64,000 nt of DNA from assembly GCA_013399695.1 (NCBI GenBank), contig VXAU01003549.1, positions 2,265,016 to 2,329,015 on the forward strand, written 5' to 3'. The stretch comes from Formicarius rufipectus. Its lineage: Eukaryota; Chordata; Aves; Passeriformes; Formicariidae. Positions 34,619 to 46,571 of this stretch are shown here, piece after piece; position 1 is the first letter of the stretch, and each line of letters begins with the position of its first letter. The position numbers were made by a program, and so were the translations under genes. The notes beneath the pieces were generated by a model. It made no database searches, was not told where the DNA came from, and saw only the letters and a list, made by a program, of their open reading frames with translations.

Positions 34619-37600
34619 TAGAGATCAAAATTAGAATTCATAGAAAATAAAAATATCACAAAAAATTGGAAGAAGCTGTTGAATGAGGCATGCCACAAAT
34701 ACTTCAATGGATGCTTAAGTGAAATGTCCTTTGCTTAGAGATGTTATAACTATGCTGTGCTTTTTTGCATCTCAAAAGCCAAACAAGGAAAAAGGGAAGC
34801 ATAAAGAAGGAAGCTGGTGGTCATCAACATGAGTTCTATCACTTGTTAGACTACTTTCTTCCTGAATGGAGAGCCAGGCTAAGCCATTGCTAAAAATACA
34901 CTTTTAGGATGATGTCAACTTTAGAAAATAATTTATTTATTGTTTTATTCTTTTAAAATAGCCTTTGGTCAGTGCAGTTTATTCAGTTTGACCCTATATT
35001 TCACCGGGAAAATAGGATTTGTACCCAAACTCAACATTTTTCTGGACTTTTAGATGCACAAATTAAACACACAGTAAAACCAGGTATCTCTCGCCACTGC
35101 AGGTAAGCAAAGCACAGAATTCTTGGCATGTTAATCACCTCACGAAGATCAATGGATGATTTAATGCTTTTTTTTGTGGAGAAAGACAGGACAGGGGGAA
35201 AAAAAATCACATATATTGATTCCTAGGCATCAGTGAAATGAATAATATGGTGAAACGTTCTACTAAGTTCTTTGCAGGTCTTGTGAAAGCTGCCTACCAA
35301 GGAAATGTAGCTGTGCACGTAGGTTGTGATTATGCTAAAGAGGCACTAAATTAGTACATTACATGGCCCATTTAGCACTACTGTGCAAAATCTGAGAGTG
35401 CTAATACATTTTGTTTCTAGGGTCAAGAATCATTAAAGAATGGATTCATGGTCATTCATTAGCCAGGAAATTAAAGTTTGACAGCTGCTTTTCAGTTCTG
35501 ATTTCTCTTAAATGGCAGTATCATATTAGAAGGCTTTGTTTTTTTAAACCTCCGAGGCTGTACAATGGTGTGTGTGTCCCTAAAGCACAGTATCCCCAAG
35601 CCATCCAGCCAGACTTTCTTCATAAGAGTGCTGTATGGTTTGGGGAGATTATTTACAGGAGCTGAAAAAGTTGCTGTGTGCTACTGGGAGTGACTTCTTG
35701 CTTAGCTGTGTGGTTGTAAATGATCGGGGTTTGGAGATGCAACCCTGCTCGGTTAGCATTACAAAGGAGTCCTACATTGTGCAAGCAGAAACAGGGCCCT
35801 GCAGTCCTCTGTGGACCACCAGTCTCAGGAGGGCAAATGCAGGTGTCCATATGTGTTTGGAGAGAACCAACCTCTCCATTAAAACAAAAGCAGCAAGTAA
35901 ACCAACAGTCCTCTCAACTCTCAGCAGGGCTCAAGGTAAGGGAAACCCTGCCTGCCCACTAAGGCAGACATGTCACACAGGACTCAGGGGAAGTTCTCAG
36001 TAACTCCGATTAAATTCCTTGGATTAGGGTCTCCACTCTGCAAAAGCCTCTGCACGTGAGGCACCTCGCTGAGCTCAGTGGTACAACTCATGTGACTACA
36101 TGGCACAGACACAAGTGTTTGCCAAACTGCCATCCAGCTGACAAGATGTGTAGTCCAAAGCAGAGATTAGCAGACACTTGAGATGGCTTTGTTCCCTGCT
36201 CTGTATAAGCAGCCACTGCAAATATATAAGAAGGCATTCCTCTGCTCTGTCTTCCACTTTGCTTCTATGAAATGTATATCAACAATAGGAAGTGTCTTCC
36301 TTGCTCCACAAAACAGACATCCTACTGAGAGCCATGTTTTATACCTGCATGTTGTTCTTCCCAACATGCCTCAAAGCATTTCATACACTACAGCAACCTC
36401 TGAGCATCCTAAGTGTCCTGTGGAGCTCACCCTGCTTTTCTGTGTGAATGCAACTAGGTTCACGCTGATCTCTCTGAGGAACTAGTATCTTTCTGTAAAA
36501 AAGCAGCTCTGAAATGGCAGCTTTGCATGGGAGAAAAGCTTTAGGATGGAGGGGGAAAAAAAGTTACTCTCAGGAACAAAAAGAAAACCAAAACAAAAAC
36601 ACCAGCACTTGAAGCCTTCGATTGATCATAACCCACAGACTGCCTTTGATTAATAACCTCTGCATCAATACTGCAACTGATGTAATAACCAAATAAGTTG
36701 CCTTAAAAATGCCAATATCCAATTGGATCGATCTGATTATTTGTACTACAATAGACAGTTCCAGTAAGAAGAATAGTAATATGACTGACTGTATGGCTAC
36801 ATAGGAAAACTTAGAAAAACATTAGAAAATTTAAAAACCGCCAGCTATTTCACATTCCACGCACCACAAAACACTGTCCCTTCAAATAAGTATAAAATTA
36901 CAAAGTACATCTGAAAAACTAGGACACTTAGAGAGCAGAAACAGACTAAATTCAATAACTTATTCATTAGAAATCATTTCCTCCCTTATAAATTGGTAGA
37001 ATCAAAAGGACATATTTTATAATGATAAAGCAATGCTCAGTTCTAAGGATCCTGTGCTCTTTGATAGAACTTATGCTGAATGCATTTCCCTTTTGCTGAA
37101 ATGTTGCTGTCCCCAGAGAGCAGAGCAGCAGCCATGGAGCACTACCAGCCTGTCTTCACGTTTAAGTGCTTTAACCAGCCCTTTATTGGAGGTCTTCTGC
37201 ACGAGGATGACCTGCCTCTATCCACGAGGATTATTCAGCTGCCCTAATACACCTTGCTGTTACTGTGCTCCCAGCCCCAGGGTGGCACAATTCTGAAGTG
37301 GGCCTTGAGCTTGGTCTGGTTTGAAGGGGGTCAGTGGAGATCCTGCTTCTGTGTGATGTGATCTCAGTCTACCTTCAGTGGGCACCTCAGAGCCTTCATG
37401 GCGTGCAATGTTTCTTGGACCCATACAATTATTGCCATAAAATGTAGCTGATGATCTGCCATAACCAAGTGACTCCAGGAGCTGCAGCCGTTCTGAAAAC
37501 ACAAGACTACCCAGAAAACTCTCAAACACCCAGATCCTTGAACCAAACCAACAGAGAGGTGCTCACCTGCAGCTTTGGAGCTGGCAACCTAGAAGGTGCG

Positions 37601-38097
37601 TTTTCAGTCCCTGCTCAACTCCCAGCTGTATTTGCTGGTCCAGTCATAACTGAGCAGAGATGGGGACCCAGACAGACCTGATGTGCTGGGACCAGCCAGC
37701 ACAGCCCCACATTCAGGTACAGGCATGTGGTGCCCTTCCTGTTGCTGCTTTCTGCCCCTAGATCCAACACAGCCATCCCGCTCTGACAGCATCTCTGGGC
37801 CACGTCTCACAATGCTGGGAACTATTCTCTTGCCAGGCTGTGAAAAAACAACTCTAGTTAGTGTTTTCTGGAGAAATTCCCTCCCTGCCACCCTAGAAAA
37901 GATGCTGCAGGAGGCAGATGTGCAAGCAGTGGGGCAGAGAGGAGGGCGCTTGAAAATACTCCATGAATCTCCTGGCCAAGCGTTATCTCCTGTTTCCTTT
38001 GAGAGCCCACAAGAGACAGCCTTCCCAAAGCAACCTCTGAGGTGGCCTGTTCAGCTTTTGTCTCCCTCAGCACAAAAATTTCTGCCCCAGCGGCTCC
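34619..38097. other. No recognised gene; AT-rich, with a regulatory-looking stretch
   Basis: An open plus-strand frame at 35698-35934 ends at a gtaagg donor-like site but has no recognisable domain. The stretch 36605-36760 carries a TCF-like cctttgattaa, TAAT motifs and the palindrome atccaattggat (36717-36728). Confidence 0.45.
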
Positions 38098-38275
38098 GAA
38101 CAAGGCTTCCATTAACTCCGTCCCCGCGAGGGCAGCACGTGGGACAAAAAGCCCAACACTGTGTCCCGGCCCTCAGACAAGCCTGGAAACAAACGTTGCG
38201 GGAATTTGTCAGAATAAAATCACCCGCTCGGTGTCACTGCATAAATTTACCTACATCAGCGCCTATTCAGGGCCC
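38098..38275 (+). repeat. Unidentified dispersed repeat, copy A
   Basis: This block aligns with 55524-55699 in the same orientation. Shared segments in order are caagg with cattaactcc, acaagcctggaaacaaa, ggaa with gtcagaa, an aatc-acccgc/atccgc block, and aatttacctac/catttacctac with tcag and a cctattca/cccattca end. Copy A keeps many CpG dinucleotides where copy B mostly has decayed versions. I could not assign it to a family; it does not look like CR1. It occupies the 3' part of a long chance open frame. Confidence 0.6.
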
Positions 38276-39187
38276 TTCCAAAAGGGCAATATTAACAGAG
38301 AGGGATCGGACACCATCTCTATAGCAACACCAACATGGAAAAGTTATGGTTTCCTCAGCAAAGGGAATCCCTCTTTCAGGTGCACCACCAAGTCTAGGGG
38401 TTACTCCTGATTTTAAAAACAATTCCCCTTTGACTTACTTTTGTTCCTTGTGATAAAAATTATTTAAGGAACAAGAGCACAGCAATCTGAGGGGAAGGAG
38501 AGAGACTGGAGGATGCCCAGCACAGAAGGGATGCAGCAGAGCCGGAGCATGGGACACACAAGCCTGTCAACAATGTAAGTCACCAGCCTGCTGCTGTGGG
38601 GAGCTTGCAGGCAGGGAGAGCCTTTCTTCTGCTATTACATTTATAGTAAATCTAAGAGCACAAGAGTTCAGGTGTGAAAATTAACCTGAAAATTAAAATG
38701 AAAAGCATAGGTCAGAGTTTCAGTTTTCATTGAATCAATAATCACCAAGTTCCCTTCAAAAACAAGTTTTTGAAATTAAATAAAGTGCCTTTAAAAAAAG
38801 TGCAAAGGGAAGGCAAGAAAAGCAAAGAAAGCTTTTAGAGAGCATGAACTGGAGGAGAAAAGTAGGATTCATTGAAATGAGAGCTTGATCCTGCTGAGGA
38901 TATTAAAGCCAAGCTAGCCAAAGATCCTTTAAATTATGAGAGCAGATCTGTGGTGTGTGGGATAGAAATCAATGAGAATTTAGTTATGGCCCAAACTGGA
39001 TAGGCACAATGCCCCAGTTTGTGCATATAGGGATGTGAACCTGCGAGCAGTGACTGGGTGACTAACAGCTACAAGACATAATGTCATTTGGGGAAACCAG
39101 CCCGTGCAGGGTTAGCCTTGCAGGGCCAGCAGCAACTCCATCTGCATGCTTTTTACCCTGGTGACATGATTCAACCCTTAGCCTCTG

Positions 39188-39219
39188 GGAATGCTTTCAA
39201 ATGCTTTGGAAAGCATTCC
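39188..39219. repeat. Perfect 11-bp inverted repeat with GGAATG/CATTCC arms
   Basis: ggaatgctttc (39188-39198) and gaaagcattcc (39209-39219) are exact reverse complements with a 10-base loop that itself contains atgcttt. The outer ends are GGAATG and CATTCC, the core recognised by TEAD factors, facing each other. Confidence 0.7.
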
Positions 39220-42200
39220 AAACACTTGGAAGGTTGGATCTCAGGTGATGAATTTCTAAATTTCATGTGCAAGAACAAGTTTTGGAAGGTAGGTGATCCA
39301 GCAGCATTGCAGATACTCTCACTTCATGAATCTTGACAATTTACGACATTGATCTGCATTAAAACCAAATGAGAAAGCTTGAAATAGTCCCATAATTATG
39401 CTGCAGAGAAGCCTTAGGTGACCTTCCATTAACACCTGCTCTGCCCTAAATGCTGAGCATCAATTCACACCAAAATGAAAACTGGGCTTGTAGCTAGGTG
39501 TGACAGAGTGCTGGGCACCCCACGGCTATCCTGTCTGCAGATTTGTCCTCCTGCACACCCATATCCTGGTGAAGGTATCCTGAATAACAAAAATTCTTAA
39601 CAAGTTCTGCTAGAGAGGGCTTTGGGAGTATATCTGAAGGAAAGACCCTAAAGTGCATAGCTGAACTGTGGCTTTACACATAACTTTCTCCCACTGAAGT
39701 AAAGACTTCTAGATCTGAAACTATCATAACCTACATGGGGCTAATCTGCCTGTCTATAAACCTCAGCTGCAAAGCAAACTTGTCCAGCTAAAATACCACT
39801 GGAAAGATTAATGCATTTCAGTCTTGGAAAGGCAGGAGCTAAGTCAGTTCAGATAAACAAGAGGAAATCAATTTTTCAGATGCATTTGTACAGTTACATT
39901 TCAAGTATGCTTGCCGATAATAGGCACCGTAGAATGGTTTCAACAAGTAGAAAAGATAAAATGCAAGATATTTGCACTTGATGGTTTCATTAGGAACATG
40001 ATGCAGAGGTGTCTTCTCTGTAGTTGCTTTCTCTCACAGATACACAAGATTCCTCCCTCTGCTTGCTCCTCCACCCTTCCCAGGTCCATGGGCTTTCCCA
40101 CTTCCATAGTCCTGGGCCCAGCATCAGAAACTTCTTGCCTGGAGCTCTGGGATTCCTCGAGGAGAGAGAGTGGAAGAGACAGGAAAACACAGCAATGAAA
40201 AACTCCACTGCATAACTCATAGGACATCTTATCCATGGTGAATACAAAATTACAGTTCGTAACAGAAAATAGCCCCCTCCAGACACCTGCCAAAAGCTTT
40301 TAGAGACCAGTACAGTCATAAAGGATGCTCCCTTCTTGGTCTCTGTTTCTGCTCTGTCAGATTTACTGGATAACCTTCTCTGCAAAGTGATTCTCCCAGT
40401 CCCAACGGCAAGAAATATTTAGAGGCTGATGCTGCATGTGATAAACAGCACAACCCTTGGCAGCAGTAAACCAGACCCTTCTCTTAGCCGTGACCACAGC
40501 TTCTCCTTGTTAAGCTCTTTATGTCATTAAGTGGCCCCACTGGGACCAGCAGAAAGCACAACTGGGAACATTAATGAAGATCTACAGCATTACAAGAAAA
40601 AGCTCAATGAATCAATGCCTCGTGCCTTATTCCCATGGCTGTGACCTGTCCCCATTAGTAACAGGAGAGGGTCTGAAACAGAAGAGACCTCCCCTTCTCC
40701 TCTTTCTCCCTTGAGAGGTCTGTACTGCTCAGCGCTGATAGATGCTTGTAGGCAACAGAGGTGACTCTGGCTGACTTGTTGCCCTCATGCATCCCTTATG
40801 TCAGTCCTCACACCCAAATGGTGCAGACTCCAGCAGCTGGGACCAGCACTGGCTGTGTCACACATCTCTTCTGTCAGCACCCACGTTCACTACAAAAGCA
40901 AACCCCCATGTTCTCTTGTGACAAAAATGTGCACAAGGGCTCAAAAGCGCAACCAGCGGAAAATATGAGGCAGCAAGGGAGGATTAGGAGATTTTTAGGC
41001 TGCTTTAGGAAAACCTCCAAAGCATGTGTGAGACAGCAGCTTGCTCACATGAGAAGCAGCTCTTACGTCCTGAAATGAAGATCTGAGGCACATGTTCAAA
41101 GTGTACCATAGGAATCCAGGTGCCTGGCCAAGGGATTAGGAAAGCGATTTACACCTGCCCACATTAATTCCCACCTGGGTTCATACTCTGATCAAGTAGC
41201 TCAAGCAGCGAGAGGGATTGGGTGATGGAAGAGGTCAGGGGGATGAAGCTTCGTGACTGTTGCAAAGTGATGAAGACACACCCATATGCTGCAGGCAGTT
41301 GTACTATGTGAATGTCAACAGCATTTCTTGTCCAGGTCCCCTGTCCGGCTGCACAGTCCTGGGCAATGAGAAGTGCTTGAAAGATTCCTACACTCACAAG
41401 GACTGTCTGTGGGAACAGGCCTATACTTTTCTGTGCTGGGTCACACCATAGGAACATATGGGTTTCTATCTGCAGGAATGAAGATTGGTGGAAAAACTTG
41501 AAAACTTGATCACATTTCCTGTTCATCCTTGGCAAATAAACCAGCAACCCTCAATTGCTCAGTTATATTAAATTCCTTACTTAGGGTCATTCATCCACAG
41601 GATAGGGTGATATATGCATGTACCTATCCATGACACAAAAGCAGCTCCAAGGCTGTCTATAGGGACTTATTCTGCAACACAGACCCTGGTTTTGCCTTGC
41701 TGTTTTTAGTCCCTAGTATGATACCTTTTCTCAAGAACAGTGGCAAGGACTATACAAAATAAAATGATTTTGCATTTTTTTTGCAAGGGATTTTTTTGTA
41801 GAGGCAAGAGTCCCCTCTTCAGCAATGATAATATGAGAGCTCAATGTTCACGCAGGACAGCATAGAGGGCACACAGCAGTAAAAAGACTTATGCTGAGGG
41901 TAGATCAAAGGGTCTCTAGACCTTGAGAGTTTTCTAGCAGGCTTGGCAGGAATCTTTATGACATGCTCAACACAGGTCCAGGACACTGATAATGATGCTT
42001 ACACTGGTACCAATCAGTCCCATCCACCTTTCCCTGAGACACTCCTTTCTTGCAAAAAGGATTACCAACAACAGTAGTCTGTGGAAAGGAAGAAACAAAA
42101 ATCATGGCTAGCAAAAAAAGAGGAGTTGGGTTATGTGGCTGCCTTGTGAGACTGCTTACTCCTCCCACTAAGGTAACAATTCATCTGTGAAAAGGCTTAA

Positions 42201-42226
42201 CACTTCTCTGTCTTGCCTTTCCTTAG

Positions 42227-42304
42227 GCACAAACCGCAACTCCTGCTTTCTCCAAACCAGCCCATCAGAGAATGTCAGCCAGACACTAACTTCTCCTCAG
42301 ATAG
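42227..42304 (+). other. Candidate plus-strand exon, unidentified
   Basis: A very strong acceptor (ctctgtcttgcctttccttag) precedes 78 open bases ending at ATAG/gtaaat. Symmetric phase 1. The peptide runs TNRNSCFLQTSPSENVSQ then TLTSPQI; polar, with one N-glycosylation-type NVS. No family recognised. The phase differs from that of 33542-33679, so the two cannot be joined directly. Confidence 0.22.
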
Positions 42305-44192
42305 GTAAATCCCAGAACAGGACACGGCAGAGCAACCCCCGTCAGCAGACAGCAACCCTCAATTTCAGAGGGCTCAAATCTCCCTAGAAAGAGAAGACAT
42401 AGAAAGGACTTCTTTTCTGAAAAGCACAATGAAAGAGCATGTTAGCAACAGCTCCCACCAAAATCTGCCTTTCCCAGCACTACAGTGACCGGTGGTGTTT
42501 GCAGTGGTCCCTCTGCCTCTTCATAAACACCTCGAGAGCAAAGTGCAATGCCAGGTCCGGAGCCCAGTTCCAGCTCATGCTGCCTCATTATCTTCTCAGC
42601 CTTGTTTAGCCTTTGTCTCTAATGTAGATGGTAAACTCAGGGGCAGTGACCATGACTCAGTTCACCGAGTGCCAGACAACTGCTGGAGCTCAGTTAATGA
42701 TGAGACAACTCCCATGGGCCCATTGTCTTAAGTGGGAGTTTTGGTTAAGTGAAAACTTCTCGGATTTGCCCAATAATAAGTCAGTAATTCAGGATGCATT
42801 TAAAGACACATTCAATGTGCCTTTGCAGCAACATCCTTGGGAAGTGAGCATTTGTACTCCAGAGCACAACTGTGAGGAAGTCTAATATTAATTAGGAAGC
42901 AAACTCAAGGGCCCTGAATAAGCTCTTATAACAAAAGATCTTTTATTGAATAACTGTAGAGGAGTGAAATGCCAGAGTTTTCATGCCAAAGCAACAATAA
43001 ACGGACTGCAATTAATGCCTTTAAGGCCAGTCTGTAAATTCAATCTTAGCTTAAACAAAACAAGGAGCTTCTAAAAGCATCTTTTAAAAACAGTAAGAGG
43101 AAAAAGGAATGAATATAAACTTAAATAAAATACACAGGTTGATTCAACCTGTTTCAGCTGATAAACGGCATGGTACTTGTTCTGTGCCAAAGTGACACTT
43201 GACCTCTATATATCTTCTTAATGAAGTCAGAAGAGAAAGACACCCAGCGAGCCTTTGTAACACTGCAAGCAAGTTGCAAGCTGGGCTTCACTAATGGGAG
43301 CTGTCACTTGGTTTTTTCCAGGTCACAAACTAAGAAGAGCAATTAAATCAAATTGGAGGCTGTACAGATTGGAGCAAGCCTCAATAGACCAGGTACCTAA
43401 ATCATTAAAGACACAGTTCTTTTCCATGATAAATTGTTGAGGAGAGTGAAACATGCTGCTGGTCATTAATCTGGGCTAATCAGCTTGAAAGCTGGGTTGT
43501 TTTATTTAGTAATTAACTGGTTATTTGAAAAAAATGATACATGGCCTATAGAGCTGCCATCCAGCAGATAATAATGCAGAGCAGTGGGGAATCTCTTGAG
43601 GGCAATTCATGCCTTTTCAATTATAGCCATTGGCAAACTCTGAAAAATGGCTCTAGGTTTGTATTGACACGTAGTAAAGAAACACACTCCAAGCAGCATA
43701 GCAGGCATCTTGTGCATGCTGGTAATTGCTCTGGCCTGCCCCTTACACAGACCATGCTAAAGCAAATCCAACATTTTGGTGGAGTCCTTCTTCCCATCTC
43801 TTCAATTTAGAGTGTTTGTCAGACCCTTCTGCTGGAATTGGTGGAAAAAAATCTGTGTGTCAACGGCCACCTCTGCTGTAAAGGGGGTCCCAGCCTAATC
43901 TTTTACAGGCAGGGACTGCATGTCCCCACACCAATCTGCAGTAACCAGTCTGGACTACTCCAGAAGTGCCACACAGGGTCCCCAGTTGGCTGAGACCAAA
44001 TGAAATCTAAGCATAGAAGCTGAAGCCTAATGCCTGGGAAACCTGCTGAGAAGGGACACCAGTTGATCAGTCCTTGCTGTCCCACCTGTTTACTGATGGA
44101 CAAAATAGACAAGACTGCAGTGAGAAAGGATCTTTGCAAGAACACACCATAAGGATGGTGTGGTTCTTCTGAGAGGAACCAAACCAGTCCCA

Positions 44193-44212
44193 CCTTTCAC
44201 TTTAGTGAAAGG
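44193..44212. repeat. 20-base palindrome with IRF-like sequence
   Basis: cctttcact and agtgaaagg are exact reverse complements around tt. Read on the minus strand, aaagtgaaagg resembles the interferon regulatory factor / ISRE core. A six-base inverted repeat (tggttc/gaacca) lies just upstream at 44161-44181. Confidence 0.6.
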
Positions 44213-46489
44213 TCAGTGTCTCCCAGATCCAGCCACAGCTATGACAAAGTTTTTTTCACACTCAGCCTTTTCAAATCATTTTGCACAGGGGTACCAAATC
44301 GGTGTAAACAGTTTTCATTTGGTGACAGAGACAGGTCTTCCAGCATCACCAATAATTGCTTCCAGGTGTCCACAAAAAGCCACTCAAATGCAGGGATCAC
44401 ATAAGCAAACCACATGTCCCTATGTTATATTTTGCCCTTTGTTAAATACAAAGGACAAGATAGTGGTTAAAAGTCTGCTAGTAAAAAGCCTCTGGACATG
44501 GAAGAATATCTCAATTAAGTTATACTGAATACACGAATAAGAGCCTTGGCTCAAAAAACTGCTAACCACGAGTTGCTGTCAGACCACACCAGAGTATCAT
44601 GCACACTTGTCCTGTTTTTCACTCTACCCTAGGCATGTGCTGCTGGCAAAAGTTGAAAACAGGATACTGAGCTACCTGGACCAGTGGTCTGATGTAGCAT
44701 GATTGATCTCTTGTGAGGTACCTCCTATCTCCAAGATTCAGAGGAAAATAAATGTATGGTTCACACAGCAGCAATAAGGATCCAGGTTGGAGGGAAGAGC
44801 AGTACTCTTAGCAGGTAGGTCAGCACTCTGCAGATGGATGGGCTTTTTTCTCAGTCACTGCATCTAACCAACTATACTTCAAAAAATATTTCCTCTTTTG
44901 AGAGCCTTTGATGAAGATTTTGGAGGCAGGAGAAGAAAAGAAAGACCCTACTCAATGGGGCAGGAAACATCCACCATGTAGAAGCAGCATCCACCATACA
45001 CACAAAGGTTGCAAATACAGGCCATGAAGGGTTATTAAACCTGGTCGTGGGGGTCAGGAGAGCCCCTGAGACACTAACATCCCACAGAGCAAGCAAAGCA
45101 AGTTCCAACTAGCTTAAAAAAAGCACTCGCTAATGAAAAACTTCACCAGGAAAGCAGATCACATCAAGGCCACACAGAAGCCTCAGATCCTTTAAGCTGC
45201 ACTTTGAAGACCAGTGGTGACAGACTGAGAGATAAAGGCAAGGTCACAGGCCATTGAGACCCCCTCCAACACACCGTGCAGCTGAGTTGGAAAAAAGAAG
45301 AAAAATCATTGTTGCTATTTGACTAAACATTATAAACTAAAAATAGCTGAATATCTCTGATTAGGAGAATTCCAAGGGCTTACAATCCTTGCCACTTGGG
45401 GTCCAATTTTTCTCTCTTTTATTATGGGCATTAGGTTTTGGACAATACCATGGCTACAGAGGGCATATGTTAAGTTAGTCTAAGCCGGCACCACACGAAC
45501 CTTTGCGCCCTGTGGGTTACTTTGCCAAATATTTCTGTCTCCAAATGAGCTGTAAAGATTGCAGTTTTTCTGGCAGCAGCCAGCACAGCTCCCATTAACA
45601 CATATTTCATGAGTATAATTTTCAACAGTATTAATAATTGTCCTCATAAAAGTCCATGAGAGAAACTTAATGGACTAGACTGCTTTATTTTCATGAAATT
45701 TCTGCTCTTTTAAAAACGCTCAATGCCTGGATTTAATATTTTCTACTTTCAACCTCAACCGTTACCAGGCATAAACTTTCCTACTTCCAGTGTGCTAATG
45801 CCAAATGAAAAATAAAGTGATCTAAAGTTCTTCCAGACCCTGCAAGTTGTGTTGAAAAAGTCAAAGATGAAAGGAGTGCACCTGCTAGTCACCCTCAGAT
45901 GACCAAGGTGGAACTTTGGGGAATCATTAGCTCTAAGCAAGGATTTTTTGTCTGCACCAAAGACTACGTCAGCCTTTGGGAGTACTCACTGCAAGGCCTA
46001 TCCCACAAGGGATGGCAACCCGCTGGGTACGGCCACACAGATGTAAAACCATGAACCAGTTCCAGATCAGGACCTTGGGTTTGGGGTTGTGTAATGGAGG
46101 AGCAGCATCAAGGATTGCTGAGCTGTATTAATGTGTTAGGCTCATTCAGCCATTCTCAGTTTCCATCAGTAAAGCAGGGCACCACCTCTGCAGGCACAGA
46201 ATACTCTGAGCATTGACATGCAACAGCACAAAGCTTCTGGCTGAAGCTGGGAGAGTCTGCTTGGAAACCCAGTGGTGATACCTGTGCTTAGGCTAGGAGG
46301 GAGCAGAATAACTAATCTCTAAATTCAGCATCCAGTCATGATTAACATAAAACACATCCAATTCAAGACAACTCCTAATTCAGCAGATAAATGGCAGAAT
46401 GAGATCTCAGGGCAGGAAACTACAGTACAAACTTAGTCAAAGCAGGTGGTAATGTTTATCATTGATTGCAATAAAATTAGAAAACTTAC

Positions 46490-46571
46490 CTGGTGACAAG
46501 ATCCATCGTGGAGGATTGTTACATCAGACCCTGATGTTTCTTTATTGCAAATCTCTTTTAGCCCAGCAGAA
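46490..46571 (-). other. Candidate minus-strand exon, unidentified
   Basis: On the minus strand 82 open bases lie between an acceptor (tttgtctgcaccaaacttctaag) and a consensus donor (CACCAG/gtaagt). The peptide reads SAGLKEICNKETSGSDVT then ILHDGSCHQ. The donor is as good as any in the window. Other minus-strand open islands with acceptor-like starts lie to the right, but no phase-consistent chain could be built. Confidence 0.2.

Larger units (their letters stand above)
38276..46489. other. No recognised gene; several regulatory-looking AT-rich stretches
   Basis: Contains the hairpin at 39188, the candidate exon at 42227, the palindrome at 44193, and two AT-rich stretches dense in TAAT-type homeobox sites (42880-43520 and 45560-45720). 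No repeats were recognised. Confidence 0.45.

Noticed and set aside
37683..38324. 213-codon plus-strand open frame
   Set aside because: Its 3' part is inside repeat copy A, composition is ordinary, competing frames exist on the minus strand and no domain is visible.
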